Of a stretch of DNA of 64,000 nucleotides, positions 37,450-46,361 are shown piece by piece. This DNA is from Alsobacter sp046349155 (GTDB lineage: Bacteria; Pseudomonadota; Alphaproteobacteria; Rhizobiales; Beijerinckiaceae), in assembly GCA_046349155.1 (NCBI GenBank), contig JAXMCW010000004.1, forward strand, positions 620,001-684,000, read 5' to 3'. Numbering within the stretch: the stretch's first letter is position 1; each line of letters opens with the position of its first letter. The position numbers and the translations under genes were made by a program. Below the pieces are notes generated by a model. The model had not been told where the DNA came from and did no database searches. It was given only the letters and a program-made list of their open reading frames with translations.

Positions 37450-37812
37450 CTATTGTTCCTCTTGCTTCGGCTTGCCAATCGATTTGCCGATCGCCACGCC
37501 CGCTATGAGCGTGAAGGCGTTCATCACGAGCGAAACCAGTTGCAGGTCACGTCCAGCTATTAGGGAGCCAATCCCCAAAATGAGGACGATCAGCAATAAG
37601 AACGCGGAGAGCACGATCGCCGCCGCGTGACCCTGATCTTTGGTCCCATACCGGAAAAACCGGGTGTTCACGAAAAACACCCGGTGGTCCGCGTGGGGGC
37701 CCGTAAAGTCGGGAGCCTTTTGAGTGTACTTGTCAGGCTCTGTAGGAACATCGGGAGGGATCGGCGGAATGACCAGATCCCGAACCGGGGGTAGGCTGGG
37801 CTCAGGCGGCAT
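37450..37812 (-). CDS. Two-helix membrane protein, candidate toxin partner of the Panacea protein
   Basis: The 120-aa protein has a Pro-rich N-terminus, a middle segment without a known domain, and two membrane helices (AAAIVLSAFLLLIVLILGIGSLIAG and LQLVSLVMNAFTLIAGVAIGK, split here only by a short loop). I recognise no enzymatic motif. It overlaps the 3' end of the Panacea gene by 11 bp. Panacea antitoxins are known to pair with many unrelated toxins, including small membrane-active ones, so a membrane toxin is plausible. This is inference; an immunity or exclusion protein is also possible. Confidence 0.6.
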   Translation of the reverse strand: MPPEPSLPPVRDLVIPPIPPDVPTEPDKYTQKAPDFTGPHADHRVFFVNTRFFRYGTKDQGHAAAIVLSAFLLLIVLILGIGSLIAGRDLQLVSLVMNAFTLIAGVAIGKSIGKPKQEEQ

Positions 37813-38314
37813 TCAGTTTAGCCTTGAAAACATCGCGAATGACTTCGTTCGGAATTCGAGGCTTGCTGTCCAAAGAACCGTACTTTTCTTTGACGATCGT
37901 CCACGGTTCTCCATCGGCGTGAGTAGCATTGGACAGCTGGACGCCGCTATAGTTTTTGTGTGTTTCCCAAATGCTCTTCAGGAATGACTTCAACTTCACG
38001 TCGTCGATTCTTGGATCGACGAACCTGAAGGCGAGCACAGACGAAGAGCCACCCTTCATGATTTCCTTCGCCCGCTTTCCAACGATCGGATGGCGGCCGA
38101 ACTCTAGGAACTGGGTGTAGAGGTTCCGGACTACGGGTCCCCAAGGCCAAGCTTCGATGTCATCTTCAAACAGAGCCTCGCCCTTGTGAGCAAGCCACCA
38201 GGCGTGCGCGTAGAATACGAGCTTTTGGAGCTTCATTGGGTCTATGGGAAGACCCTCAGCCTTTGCGAGATCAAGAAACTCGTTCGCCACTGCTGCCGCT
38301 GAAAGTGCTGCCAT
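37802..38314 (-). CDS. Panacea-domain (DUF4065, SocA-like) antitoxin candidate
   Basis: The 170-aa protein matches the Panacea domain: FLDLAKAEGLPIDPMKLQKLVFYAHAWWLA near the N-terminus, then FEDDIEAWPWGPVVRNLYTQF. Panacea proteins are antitoxins that neutralise varied toxins, and Caulobacter SocA belongs to the family. I chose the ATG at 38314, which sits nine bases after an AGGGAGG site; a GTG at 38323 lies too close to that site. It is the first gene of a two-gene operon at the left end of the element, a usual site for accessory genes. Confidence 0.82.
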   Translation of the reverse strand: MAALSAAAVANEFLDLAKAEGLPIDPMKLQKLVFYAHAWWLAHKGEALFEDDIEAWPWGPVVRNLYTQFLEFGRHPIVGKRAKEIMKGGSSSVLAFRFVDPRIDDVKLKSFLKSIWETHKNYSGVQLSNATHADGEPWTIVKEKYGSLDSKPRIPNEVIRDVFKAKLNAA

Positions 38315-38402
38315 CTTGGTCACCCTCCCTGCCGCCGCTTAATCCAACGATGCCGCGCATATATGTGTTCGGCAAGCGAGTAGCACAAAGGGATTGACGA
38401 TT

Positions 38403-38639
38403 TTAAATCCTTTCAGCGGCTGAGCAGCTTGTGCTTCGGTCCGCCGCCATCGGCGACGGCGTCGCGGCGAGCCGCTTTAGGAAGTCGGCCATGTTCGGGC
38501 CATCGAGCTTCAGGGCCACGGCCGCCGCCAGGGCGGGAAGCTCGCTCACGGCGATCTCGCGGCACACGTAGTGGTGCCGGCCGAGCCTGTAGTGTTCGGC
38601 GAGTTTATGGGCGGCAATTTCGATGACATTGCGGGGCAC
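38403..38639 (-). CDS. Hypothetical protein (78 aa)
   Basis: I place the start at the GTG at 38639, six bases after a strong AGAGGAG. Upstream in-frame residues come from AT-rich intergenic sequence and have no support. The product (MPRNVIEIAAHKLAEHYRLGRHH, then helical SELPALAAAVALKLDGPNMADFLKRL) has no recognised domain. It lies 88 bp upstream of the Panacea gene on the same strand. Confidence 0.5.
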   Translation of the reverse strand: MPRNVIEIAAHKLAEHYRLGRHHYVCREIAVSELPALAAAVALKLDGPNMADFLKRLAATPSPMAADRSTSCSAAERI

Positions 38640-38836
38640 GTGCTTCTCCTCTGTTAGTTGAGGACACCACGATGCCTTGCGGAATTTTCCGTGCAACTGT
38701 TGATTTTTCAAACTTTGCTGTCGGATATTTCCTACTTGATCGATTTGTTTAATCCCTATCGCAAATGAGATTAACGCAATCGTAGCCATGGTCCTATAGC
38801 GTCTCGCGCCGAAATGTTGGCGTGCGGAGGCGTCAC
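38640..38836. promoter_or_regulatory. AT-rich divergent intergenic region in the element
   Basis: This roughly 200-bp stretch is AT-rich for the window and separates two divergent small genes. Promoters for both are likely, but I cannot fix them. Confidence 0.4.
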
Positions 38837-39070
38837 ATGTTGACCTGCGAATGCTTATCGCTGCTGCACGTCATGGCCGGTCACGGCGGCATCGTAGTGG
38901 TGCCCGATTTCATGGCGGACGCGGAAGCAGTCTTGGCGCTCTTGGCCGATGGCCAAATCGCCGAAGGGCTTAGCGAGAAAACTGGCGAAGGCACAGTCGG
39001 CTACCGATTGACCACCTTGGGTTGGGCTACTTGGCGGTCCACGCAGGAGCGCCCAAGGCGCGCCTCGTAG
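38837..39070 (+). CDS. Hypothetical protein (77 aa)
   Basis: The ATG at 38837 follows GGAGG at 38826-38830 by six bases. The sequence MLTCECLSLLHVMAGHGGIVVVPDFMADAEAVLALLADGQIAEG, then GYRLTTLGWATW, looks like a small winged-helix-like protein but shows no family signature I can name. Apart from the integrase it is the only rightward gene in the element. Confidence 0.5.
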   Translation: MLTCECLSLLHVMAGHGGIVVVPDFMADAEAVLALLADGQIAEGLSEKTGEGTVGYRLTTLGWATWRSTQERPRRAS

Positions 39071-39538
39071 ACTTCCGGCGCGCCTTGGCCCATTTCCCGT
39101 CAAGCCCTTGTCCGGGCCTCGGCGCAGCTTTATCCACAGCGAAGCGCCGTCAATTTCGGGCCAAGGGTTGCTTACTGCGGCGAGTTGGCGAGTAGCTCGC
39201 GTCCCCCTCGCGTGCAACCTCAATGCGGGACCGTTCTTAAGAGCGCTCGACCTGGCCGCCGCTCACCAGGCGGATGGATTGTTAAGAGGACGCGACGGGG
39301 GGCGGCCCCCGGCCCCACCCGCAGCGCCTTTTCCTTCATCGTCGTCACTGCGCGCACGAACAACGTTCCCTGACCCCGCGCGAGCGCGCGTTCGTGCCCG
39401 CCGGAGCCCACTCGCAAATCGCTCCGCCAGCGGCCGCGCCGCGTTCTTGGCTAGGGTAATACCGGGCGCGGGCCCAACGGCCGTCCTGGCGGCGACGGGG
39501 GAGGAGGAAGCGGCCATCCAGGCCGGCGGGGAAGGGCG
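39071..39538. other. Non-coding region of the element with a DnaA box
   Basis: No supported gene in 468 bp. A perfect DnaA-box consensus TTATCCACA lies at 39130-39138. Inverted GCACGAAC and GTTCGTGC lie near 39351 and 39390. This could hold a replication or packaging site, but there is only one DnaA box and no iteron array. Confidence 0.4.
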
Positions 39539-39769
39539 CTACGCCCGCGGGAGCGTGAGCCGTACGAACTCGACGGCTTGGAGCACACGTTGGCGCACCG
39601 CCGCACGGCTCGGGGTCGCAGGCACCGCATCGAATTCCGCGAGGAGTTCATCGAGCGCGCAATCGCCCCGTTCGTCTCGCAGCCAGGTGCAAGCCTCGAC
39701 CCACTCGTCAAAGCGAAGCGACCCAAGGCGGTCCATGGAGGCCGCCAGCGCGGTGAGGTCGGGTCGCAT
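39539..39769 (-). CDS. Small phage protein (76 aa), last gene of head cluster
   Basis: The ATG at 39769 overlaps the stop of the connector gene by one base, so it is translationally coupled. The product is helical and acidic (MDRLGSLRFDEWVEACTWLRDERGDCALDELLAEFD). No domain is recognised. In tailed phages this position usually holds a head-completion or head-tail protein; here the cluster stops. Confidence 0.55.
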   Translation of the reverse strand: MRPDLTALAASMDRLGSLRFDEWVEACTWLRDERGDCALDELLAEFDAVPATPSRAAVRQRVLQAVEFVRLTLPRA

Positions 39770-40257
39770 CACACCACCCACGCGGCCGAGCTTCCCGACG
39801 ATCCATCGAGCAGCGGGGCGAGGAGCTTCAGGGCGATGTCGGGAAGGCGGCTCGCGGAGCCCTTCCGGCCGTCGTATTCGACGCTCTTGGTGACCGGGCC
39901 TACCTGCTGGAAGACGCGGCGGGCGTTGGCGAGATCGTCGTTCGCGTAGAGGTCGGTCCCGAGGAGGACGAGCGCGGTCTCGCAGACGGCGTTGAGAACC
40001 TCGGCCGGCACGACGGTCGGGTCGAGGAGCGCGTTGTCGGCCCGCTTGCCAGAGCGCGGCCAGGCCAAGGCCTGATTGTTTCCGGCCCGGTAGCCGCGGA
40101 AATCCTCCGCGTCGATCAGGCGCGTCGCCTGGATGAGGGCCTGATCGCGATCGCCGGCCGCCGCCGCGGTCCACGCGGTCGAACGCAGCCGGTCGGCGAA
40201 ATAGGCCGTGGCGGCCGTCGCGTTGAGGTAGGCGTTCGTTCCGACGGTTAGCGCCAC
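39769..40257 (-). CDS. DnaT-like/head-tail connector family protein
   Basis: The 162-aa protein (VGTNAYLNATAATAYFADRLRSTAWTAA, ALIQATRLIDAEDFRGYRAG, ALAWPRSG, VPAEVLNAVCETALVLLG) matches phage proteins annotated as DnaT-like ssDNA-binding or head-tail connector (gp6-like). Its place just after the capsid genes favours a connector at the portal vertex. The GTG at 40257 has AGAGGTG upstream. It is the last recognisable head protein of the cluster. Confidence 0.65.
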   Translation of the reverse strand: MALTVGTNAYLNATAATAYFADRLRSTAWTAAAAGDRDQALIQATRLIDAEDFRGYRAGNNQALAWPRSGKRADNALLDPTVVPAEVLNAVCETALVLLGTDLYANDDLANARRVFQQVGPVTKSVEYDGRKGSASRLPDIALKLLAPLLDGSSGSSAAWVV

Positions 40258-40413
40258 GGTGTCACCTCTTTGGATGAGATGGGTGGCCGGCGCGATGCCC
40301 GAGCGCCGACCACCCGCGGCGCAGCGAAGGGGCATGGGTTCCCTTCGCCGCGCGCTTCGCGCCGGCACCGCACGTCGGAGAACCGCGCGGCCCGGCGGAA
40401 GATCAGGCCAGGC

Positions 40414-40821
40414 TCACGACCGGAAGGCCGGAACGAGCCAGGCGGTGTAGGTGGTCGAGGGCGAGGTGCCGCCCGTCACGGTGACCTTCGACCGAACGAA
40501 AATCGGCGTCGCCGCGCCTGGTGCGACGCGATCGATGATCGAAGGGCCGTCCAGCGGGATATAGAACTGCCCCGTCTGGTTGGCCTGAGGCACCGTGACT
40601 GTGCCGAGAGAGATCGGGGTCGTGAACGCCTGGTCGATCGAAGCCTGAACTTCGAGCGCGACCGTTGCGCCGCCGGACTGCGCCGAGATGTCGAACAGGG
40701 CGGAAAATGCTTCCTGAGCCGCGGCCTTGAGGGCGAGTGCGGTGTCGGTCGTGGTGGCCGTGATGGGAGTGGTCGAGGAGCGAAGCGCGGTGCTCGCGTC
40801 GACCGGTCCGTACTGGGGCAT
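40414..40821 (-). CDS. Phage structural protein, possible head decoration
   Basis: The 135-aa product is rich in Thr/Ser/Ala and beta-type segments (TPITATTTDTALALKAAAQEAF, GATVALEVQASIDQAFTTPISLGTVTVPQ, GQFYIPLDGP). It starts at the ATG at 40821 (MPQYGPVDAST). The position between capsid and connector genes suggests a head decoration or stabilising protein. No sequence family is recognised with confidence. Confidence 0.5.
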   Translation of the reverse strand: MPQYGPVDASTALRSSTTPITATTTDTALALKAAAQEAFSALFDISAQSGGATVALEVQASIDQAFTTPISLGTVTVPQANQTGQFYIPLDGPSIIDRVAPGAATPIFVRSKVTVTGGTSPSTTYTAWLVPAFRS

Positions 40822-40885
40822 AATCGCCTCCTGCAAAATCGGTTTCGGGGGTTGGGGGCGGGCCCGAGGGAGCCCGCCCGCCAGA

Positions 40886-41818
40886 TCAGGCGTTCTTGAT
40901 GCCGTTCAGCCGGGCCGCGCATCGGGGGTGCTTCACCGCGAATCCTGCGATCCATTCGATTCTGGTCCGCAGCGCAGGCTTCGTCTGAAGCTCGCCGAGG
41001 TCTCTGACCTCGATGGGGGCGTTCTGGATGCCCACCACACCGTCGACCGGGCTGAAGCGGACGCAGTAGATGGAGGCCGAGGCCGCCGCGCCGCCGCCGG
41101 GGTTCGCTTCCGTGTAGGGGAAGAGGCCGCCCGACTGCCCGGTGGCCGCGTCGATCACGTGCTTGATCACGACGCCGCCGTAGGCGTCCTGCAGCTTGCC
41201 GAACTGGTCGGCAACCGTCTCGACCGCCTGGACACCGGCGCGCATCAAGGTGTTCACCTTTCGGCGCATCGTGCGGCTCATGAAGAGGAACTTCTCCTCC
41301 GGCGGCCCTTCGACCGCGTCGACGAGTTCGTCCATCTTCGCGAGGGTCAGGACGTCGCCGCCTGACGTGTTGCCGGCCGCGATGAGCTGAGATCCCGTGA
41401 GGCGAGACTTCAGGCCGGCGGGAACGCGGGGGTCTGCCACGTTGTCGCCGTTGAAGAACGTGTTCAGGAAGTTCAGCGAGGCGGCCTTGGCCTTCATCGC
41501 ATCGTGGGCGGAACGCGCATCATTTCCGCCGACCCCCATCTTCACGAGGGCGGTGTCGTAATCGCTGTCGCCGCCGAGGATCGACATCGTTTCCACGGCG
41601 GGATTGATGACGCCGGTACTCTCGGTGTAGGCCTCGTTAATTCCGCGCCACGCGATGCCCGGGAGCGTGTCTTCCTGGCTGTAGGCGTAGGCGGAACCTG
41701 CGACGTTGATGAAGGGCATATATTCGAGCACGGGGTTCGTGCTCACGAAGGTCTCAACAACACCCATCTGAAGGGGATTGTTGTTGAGCTTCGCCCATTC
41801 GAGGATAGTGAGCGCCAC
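40886..41818 (-). CDS. Phage major capsid protein
   Basis: The 310-aa protein has the look of an HK97-fold capsid protein of the short type without a protease domain: N-terminal MALTILEWAKLNNNPLQMGVVETF, then LGGDSDYDTALVKMG, FLFMSRTMRRKVNTLMRAG and a C-terminal VVGIQNAPIEVRDLGEL. It follows a scaffold-like gene and precedes a connector, the expected order. The family call rests on these features and the cluster. Confidence 0.8.
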   Translation of the reverse strand: MALTILEWAKLNNNPLQMGVVETFVSTNPVLEYMPFINVAGSAYAYSQEDTLPGIAWRGINEAYTESTGVINPAVETMSILGGDSDYDTALVKMGVGGNDARSAHDAMKAKAASLNFLNTFFNGDNVADPRVPAGLKSRLTGSQLIAAGNTSGGDVLTLAKMDELVDAVEGPPEEKFLFMSRTMRRKVNTLMRAGVQAVETVADQFGKLQDAYGGVVIKHVIDAATGQSGGLFPYTEANPGGGAAASASIYCVRFSPVDGVVGIQNAPIEVRDLGELQTKPALRTRIEWIAGFAVKHPRCAARLNGIKNA

Positions 41819-41830
41819 GATCTTACTCCA

Positions 41831-42211
41831 CTACTTGCGATAGCCTGCTGCGATCTTCGCGAGCGGCGATAGCGTTGACAGGTCGACCCCTTCGCGCGGC
41901 GTCGTCGTCGGCCGGCCGTGCTCGGTCGCGGGGACCGTCGGCTTTGCCGCAAAGACGCCAGTGGCCTTCGCGCCCCGGTACCAAGCGATTCGCTCCGCCG
42001 CGCCGAGACCGGCGGGAATGAGCGGCTTCAGGTGTTCCGGAACCTCGGCCAGGACCTCGTCGGCGAGCTTCGCTAGGTCGGCCTCGATGGCCTTCCGCTT
42101 CGCGATCTCTTCGTCGAGACGTCCCTTCGGGATCATGTGACTGGCCGTGTCGCTGGCCGTGGCGGATGCAGACGTATCGCCGCCTGCGGGCGGGGTAGCG
42201 GGTTCGGTCAC
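41831..42211 (-). CDS. Scaffolding-like protein
   Basis: The 126-aa protein is hydrophilic, with a Thr/Ala/Ser-rich start, a helical segment (RLDEEIAKRKAIEADLAKLADEVLAEVPEHL) and a C-terminal LSTLSPLAKIAAGYRK. Small helical proteins between portal and capsid are usually scaffolds. It overlaps the portal stop by four bases. No separate capsid protease is seen. Confidence 0.6.
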   Translation of the reverse strand: MTEPATPPAGGDTSASATASDTASHMIPKGRLDEEIAKRKAIEADLAKLADEVLAEVPEHLKPLIPAGLGAAERIAWYRGAKATGVFAAKPTVPATEHGRPTTTPREGVDLSTLSPLAKIAAGYRK

Positions 42212-43602
42212 GCGGATGCTCCGGGTGAAGGGTCAAGGGGCGCGGCCGCGGGGGCCGGCGCGGGTGTGAAGCTGGGGCCAGCAAAGGCAGCCCCGAGGGC
42301 GCTGCGCTCTTCCTGTCGGGCCTGCAGGATCTTCAGCGCGTCGGCCCGATCCCGCACGTCCGGGTTGTCGGCCAGGAAGGCGTCGACCTCGGACCAGATG
42401 CCAATGTCGATCCGGCTCTGGTAGCTCGCCAGGCGGTCGGCATCGGTCTCGCCGCGATCAAGCTCCGCGAAATCGATGGAGGCGAGCCGCGCGCTCTCGG
42501 GAATGGTGCCGGGGGCGTGAGTGTTCGTGACGACCTTGATGACCTCGAAGAGGCGCTGCTCGACCCGACGGAAAAGCTCGATCTCGTCGGCGCGCGCCTC
42601 GATCAGGTCGCGCTCGGCGACGGTCTTCGCCGCGCCGCTCTCGGCTTTCGGGTCGGTCTCGAAGGTGTTGCCGGGGAGGTCGTTCGCGAGCGCCGTCTGC
42701 TTCAGCAAGAACTCGGCGGAGGCCAGGATGCCATCGACCGGCGTCTCGGGGGCAGCGAAGCCGAACTTGCCGTCAGTCGGAAGCGTGAGGACCCGGTCGG
42801 GGCCCGCGCGCAGGACGTCGCCTGCGGGAAGGCCGGCGGCCCAAGGCTGGCCGAACGCCTGCAGTTCGAGGGTGCGCCAGAGGTTCGCCAGCAGGACGTT
42901 CAAGGCCCGCTGCGCGACCATCAGGTCGTCGCCGCCAAAGAGGAAGAAGCGGTCATCGGGTGCGTAGTCAAAGACCGGGACGAAGGGCAGGAGGCCGTAG
43001 GGGTTCACGCCCTTGGGGTTGCCGGGGTTCGGCAGTTGGCTCCCGCCGCGGGTGAGCATGCGGAAGGTCGTCGCGGTCCAATCCGAATAGGTCGTGTCGG
43101 CGTCGGTCTGGCCGCGATTGGTGAGCACGAACCTCGTCGGGCGCTCCGGATCGGTGAACTCCACATCGAGGATGTTCGGGGTGACTACATGGAGGCAGGG
43201 CCGGGCCATCTCCTCGTCCCATCCCACGCGGATGGCGACGGTCTTCAAAAGCTTGCAGTAGCGCGACGCCTTCTTCATCAGCACGTCTACGCCCATGTCG
43301 GCGTAGAGCGCTTTCATCGCGTCGGGGTCGGCCCCCTCGAAGGTGCGGACCGGCGCGCCGAGGTAGCTGGTGGCGCGCTTCGTGACGACCTTGCGAACAA
43401 GGTTCACGAAGACCGGCCGGAAGGCCGCGGGGTCGCTCCACCGGGAGGCGATGGCGGCTATGAGGTCGTCGGCCTGGCGGTCGTGGAAGAAGCGGAGCCG
43501 GAGTTCGGCTTCTTCTTTGCGCGCGGAGTTCACGCCGGAGGTGACGAGGGTCATCACCGGATCGCGAAGCACGTTGCTGAAGATCGATGCGAATGCCGCC
43601 AT
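42208..43602 (-). CDS. Phage portal protein
   Basis: The 464-aa protein resembles SPP1 gp6-like portals. The N-terminal half has FFHDRQADDLIAAIASRW and VNLVRKVVTKRATSYLGAPV. A central region has NVLLANLWRTLELQAFGQPWAAGLP, and the C-terminal helices contain EARADEIELFRRVEQRLFEVIK, followed by an acidic Pro/Ala tail. It would form the dodecameric DNA entry channel of the capsid. A TTGC-N6-GCAA palindrome lies 22 bp upstream of its start codon. Confidence 0.82.
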   Translation of the reverse strand: MAAFASIFSNVLRDPVMTLVTSGVNSARKEEAELRLRFFHDRQADDLIAAIASRWSDPAAFRPVFVNLVRKVVTKRATSYLGAPVRTFEGADPDAMKALYADMGVDVLMKKASRYCKLLKTVAIRVGWDEEMARPCLHVVTPNILDVEFTDPERPTRFVLTNRGQTDADTTYSDWTATTFRMLTRGGSQLPNPGNPKGVNPYGLLPFVPVFDYAPDDRFFLFGGDDLMVAQRALNVLLANLWRTLELQAFGQPWAAGLPAGDVLRAGPDRVLTLPTDGKFGFAAPETPVDGILASAEFLLKQTALANDLPGNTFETDPKAESGAAKTVAERDLIEARADEIELFRRVEQRLFEVIKVVTNTHAPGTIPESARLASIDFAELDRGETDADRLASYQSRIDIGIWSEVDAFLADNPDVRDRADALKILQARQEERSALGAAFAGPSFTPAPAPAAAPLDPSPGASA

Positions 43603-43623
43603 GCCCGGTGGCTAGCATGGATT

Positions 43624-43637
43624 TTGCAATAATGCAA
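43624..43637 (-). promoter_or_regulatory. Candidate operator (TTGC-N6-GCAA) upstream of the portal gene
   Basis: TTGCAATAATGCAA is a 14-bp palindrome of the same form as two at 46888 and 46918 upstream of the head cluster. It lies in the 78-bp gap between terL and the portal gene. A shared regulator is implied. Confidence 0.55.
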
Positions 43638-43680
43638 AGAAAACGATCAATTAGCGGTTGTAAATGAGCACCACTGCAAA

Positions 43681-45372
43681 CTAGCGACGCAGCGAGTGAG
43701 AACCCTCGTTCACGACCTTCGTCTGGAAGAAGGCCTCGATCCCGAGCGGTTCATCGACGCGCCCCCGGTACTGACGGTGGAGTGCTTGGATCTGATTGAA
43801 GCTCCGGCATTCGGACGAGCAGAGCGGGACGAAGTCGCCCCCGTTGAGGATGCACATCCGGGCCACGACGGGAGGAGCGTCGCAGGCGATGCCGGCGATG
43901 GAGTAGGGGGCAAGCTCGACCTCGCGCAGGGAGTGCATGGCCCAGCAGATGGCGTAGATGTGATCGTCGTGCGCACCACGGATGTGCCCGAAGCTCGCGA
44001 TCAGGCCCTCGCCCGTGCCGGTCGCCTTCAACTCGTATGAGAAGCTTCCCATTTCCCGAAACACGGCCTCGAACTTCGGATGGACGTGCAGCCGGCCCTC
44101 GCGAGCCGCCGTGACCATCGTCAAGAACGCGACCGCCTGTTGCTTCTGCGTGGCGTGCGCGATGGTCGTATCCAGGCCCGTCGATTGGGCCCAAACCGAG
44201 ATGTCTTGCCCCTCATAACGCTCAACCACAAAATTCGAGACGCCGTGTTGCTTTCGGAATGCTTCGATCTTTCGCTTGATCGCGCTCTCGGTGCTGAAGC
44301 TGAATTTGTGACACTCCAAGACGTAGTAGTGCGGGGCGTCGTCCTGCTCCCCGAGCACCTTGGCGACGACGGCCAGGACCGTCGCGTCGCCGTTGGTCGA
44401 GAAGATCAGCGCGCGGTCGAGGCCCATGCCCACCGCCGTGGCGCGGCCTTCGGCCAGCGCGGCCCCGTCGAGCGGATAATCGTCCCGGCACAGGTCGATG
44501 GTGGCGTTGTCGAACGCTGCCTGGTCGGCGGAGGTCCAGAGGTTGAGGTGCTCGACCCCGAAGGTGGCGGGGAGAAGCTGCTTCTGGCGCGAGCGGAGCC
44601 GCTCGGCCGGGATCCACGGTGGGCCCCCGGCGATGGCCGCCTCGATGTCGGGGAAGCTGATGTGGGTGAAGCACAGCGTCGGGTCCATTCCCGCCTGCGC
44701 AAGCTGGTAGAGCGCAAAAAGCGGTGAGGTGCGCGGGCCGACGGTGCTGTCCACGAGCACGAGCGAGCCGGCGGTGTCCATGGTCGCCGCCTGCAGCGTC
44801 TCGAAGACCTCGGCATTCCGGGCCGCGTGAAGCTCCGAGATGGCCGCCATGGTGAGCTTCTTGCCGTGCAGGGTGGCGGCGTTGGCCGGGAACACCTCGA
44901 TCTTGGATCCGACGGCCGCGTACTCGATCTTCGTGTCGGTGATCGTGATGGAGCCCTTCTCGACGGCCGCGCGGAGCAACGGCGTGCGCTCGAAGATGGT
45001 CCGGACCAGGCGGTAGACGGTATCGCCCCCCTGGCGCTCGGAGTTGCCGACGACCGCGATGGTTTGGGCCCCCGACGTCGTGAAGCGCCAGGCGATGACA
45101 CAGGCCGAAAGGGTGCTCTTGCCCCACCGCCGGGGCATCGAAATGCACCACGTCGAGACGCCGCCCGCCAGGCCCCGCAGGATCTCCTCGCGGACCGCGT
45201 CGGACGGGATCGAATAGGGGATGAAGGGCGCGCCCTTGCCGTGGCCGGGGATCATCGGCTGCACGTCTTCGAGCCAATTCAGAAACCCCTCGCCGCCCGG
45301 CTTTGTCCAGTGGGCGAGAGTGTCGCGGTCGATGGAGACGCCCGGCTTTTTCGGGGGGGCCTTGGTGCTCAT
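43681..45372 (-). CDS. Terminase large subunit
   Basis: The 563-aa protein has an ATPase domain with a variant Walker A (MPRRWGKSTLSA near residue 92), the strand TIAVVGNSE, a Walker B-like LVLVDST and a C-terminal nuclease-like half (RALIFSTNGDATVLAVVAKVLGEQ, FVVERYEGQDISVWAQ, GAHDDHIYAICWAM). The enzyme packages DNA into the procapsid. The start at 45372 overlaps the stop of the minor head gene. The gene order minor head-terL-portal is less usual than terL-portal-minor head. Confidence 0.85.
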   Translation of the reverse strand: MSTKAPPKKPGVSIDRDTLAHWTKPGGEGFLNWLEDVQPMIPGHGKGAPFIPYSIPSDAVREEILRGLAGGVSTWCISMPRRWGKSTLSACVIAWRFTTSGAQTIAVVGNSERQGGDTVYRLVRTIFERTPLLRAAVEKGSITITDTKIEYAAVGSKIEVFPANAATLHGKKLTMAAISELHAARNAEVFETLQAATMDTAGSLVLVDSTVGPRTSPLFALYQLAQAGMDPTLCFTHISFPDIEAAIAGGPPWIPAERLRSRQKQLLPATFGVEHLNLWTSADQAAFDNATIDLCRDDYPLDGAALAEGRATAVGMGLDRALIFSTNGDATVLAVVAKVLGEQDDAPHYYVLECHKFSFSTESAIKRKIEAFRKQHGVSNFVVERYEGQDISVWAQSTGLDTTIAHATQKQQAVAFLTMVTAAREGRLHVHPKFEAVFREMGSFSYELKATGTGEGLIASFGHIRGAHDDHIYAICWAMHSLREVELAPYSIAGIACDAPPVVARMCILNGGDFVPLCSSECRSFNQIQALHRQYRGRVDEPLGIEAFFQTKVVNEGSHSLRR

Positions 45373-46361
45373 GCCGGGACCTTGTCGGGATAGAGGCGGC
45401 GCAACTCGGCCACGGTGAGTTCGCGGGAGGCGGTCGCCATGTCGGAGAGCGGCACGCCGGCCCGCCAGGCGTCTGCCTTCGTCGGCCCGAGCACCTCGTC
45501 CTGGAACGCGTCCGGCTGGCGGCGGAGCCACGTCTCGAAGTTCTCACTCGCCGCGACGGGCCCGCCCTCGGCGGCCCGCTCGCCGGTGAACTCGCCGATG
45601 ACGGGAACAAGGGTCGATCGGCAGCTCGGATGCCGCGGCGGCCGCGGAATGTCGGGATCGTCGGAGGCCCACTCCCGGCCGTCGAGGCTGGCGCAGATGA
45701 TCGAGGTACGGCTGTCCAAGGTCGCGACGTACTTCCAGCGGAACGGGAGATCGCCCGCCAGGCTCTCCACGGCGGCCCGACGTCCGGCATTCGCGGTCGC
45801 GCTGATGCTGGTCCGCGCCAACCGCTCCGCGCCCGTTCTGGCGAGGCCGGTGACGCGGGAAAGGCGGTCCCGGATGGCGGGCAGGGTCTCGCCCTTGGCG
45901 ATGGCCCGGCGGAGCTCGGCCTCGATGCGATCGATGGTGTCGTCGGCCAGAGCCTCGCCCCATGCCGTCCACGACCGGCCGTCGAACTCGCCCGCAGCCG
46001 CCCGAACGATCGAGAGCGGCACCTCGACGGAGCGGGTCGCGACGGCGACGCCTGCGACCCGGTGGAGATCGTCGGACAGGTCGGCGGCGAGGGTTGCGGT
46101 CGTGTCCTCGACGGCGGCCAGGGCCTCGGCCAGGTCGCCCGTGATGCTGGCGCGAAGGGCGGCGCGGACGCGCTGAAGCTCGACGCGGAGAGTGCGGAGG
46201 CGGGAGGCTGTGGCGGTGTTCTGGCCGAGGCGCTTCTCGATCTCGGCGTCCACGTCGGCAAGGGCGGCGTCGATGTCGGCCGCGATGAGGCGGACGGTCC
46301 GGGCCGAGAGGCCTTCAAGACGGACGGCGTAGCGGAGCACCGCGTCGAGCGTTTCGGTCAC
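45369..46361 (-). CDS. Phage minor head protein (SPP1 gp7/Mu F-like)
   Basis: The 330-aa protein has the C-terminal Mu F-type domain: ARTSISATANAGRRAAVESL, then WKYVATLDSRTSIICASLDGREW and RPPRHPSCRSTLVPVIG, with Cys and His residues that may bind metal. The N-terminal half is helical. Such proteins sit inside the capsid near the portal and enter with the DNA. It overlaps both neighbours by four bases. Confidence 0.8.
   Translation of the reverse strand: MTETLDAVLRYAVRLEGLSARTVRLIAADIDAALADVDAEIEKRLGQNTATASRLRTLRVELQRVRAALRASITGDLAEALAAVEDTTATLAADLSDDLHRVAGVAVATRSVEVPLSIVRAAAGEFDGRSWTAWGEALADDTIDRIEAELRRAIAKGETLPAIRDRLSRVTGLARTGAERLARTSISATANAGRRAAVESLAGDLPFRWKYVATLDSRTSIICASLDGREWASDDPDIPRPPRHPSCRSTLVPVIGEFTGERAAEGGPVAASENFETWLRRQPDAFQDEVLGPTKADAWRAGVPLSDMATASRELTVAELRRLYPDKVPA

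Noticed and set aside
39108..39893. Plus-strand 261-codon frame in the satellite-like element
   Set aside because: It crosses two minus-strand genes that have coupled starts and fitting order, and is Ser/Arg-rich without domain features.
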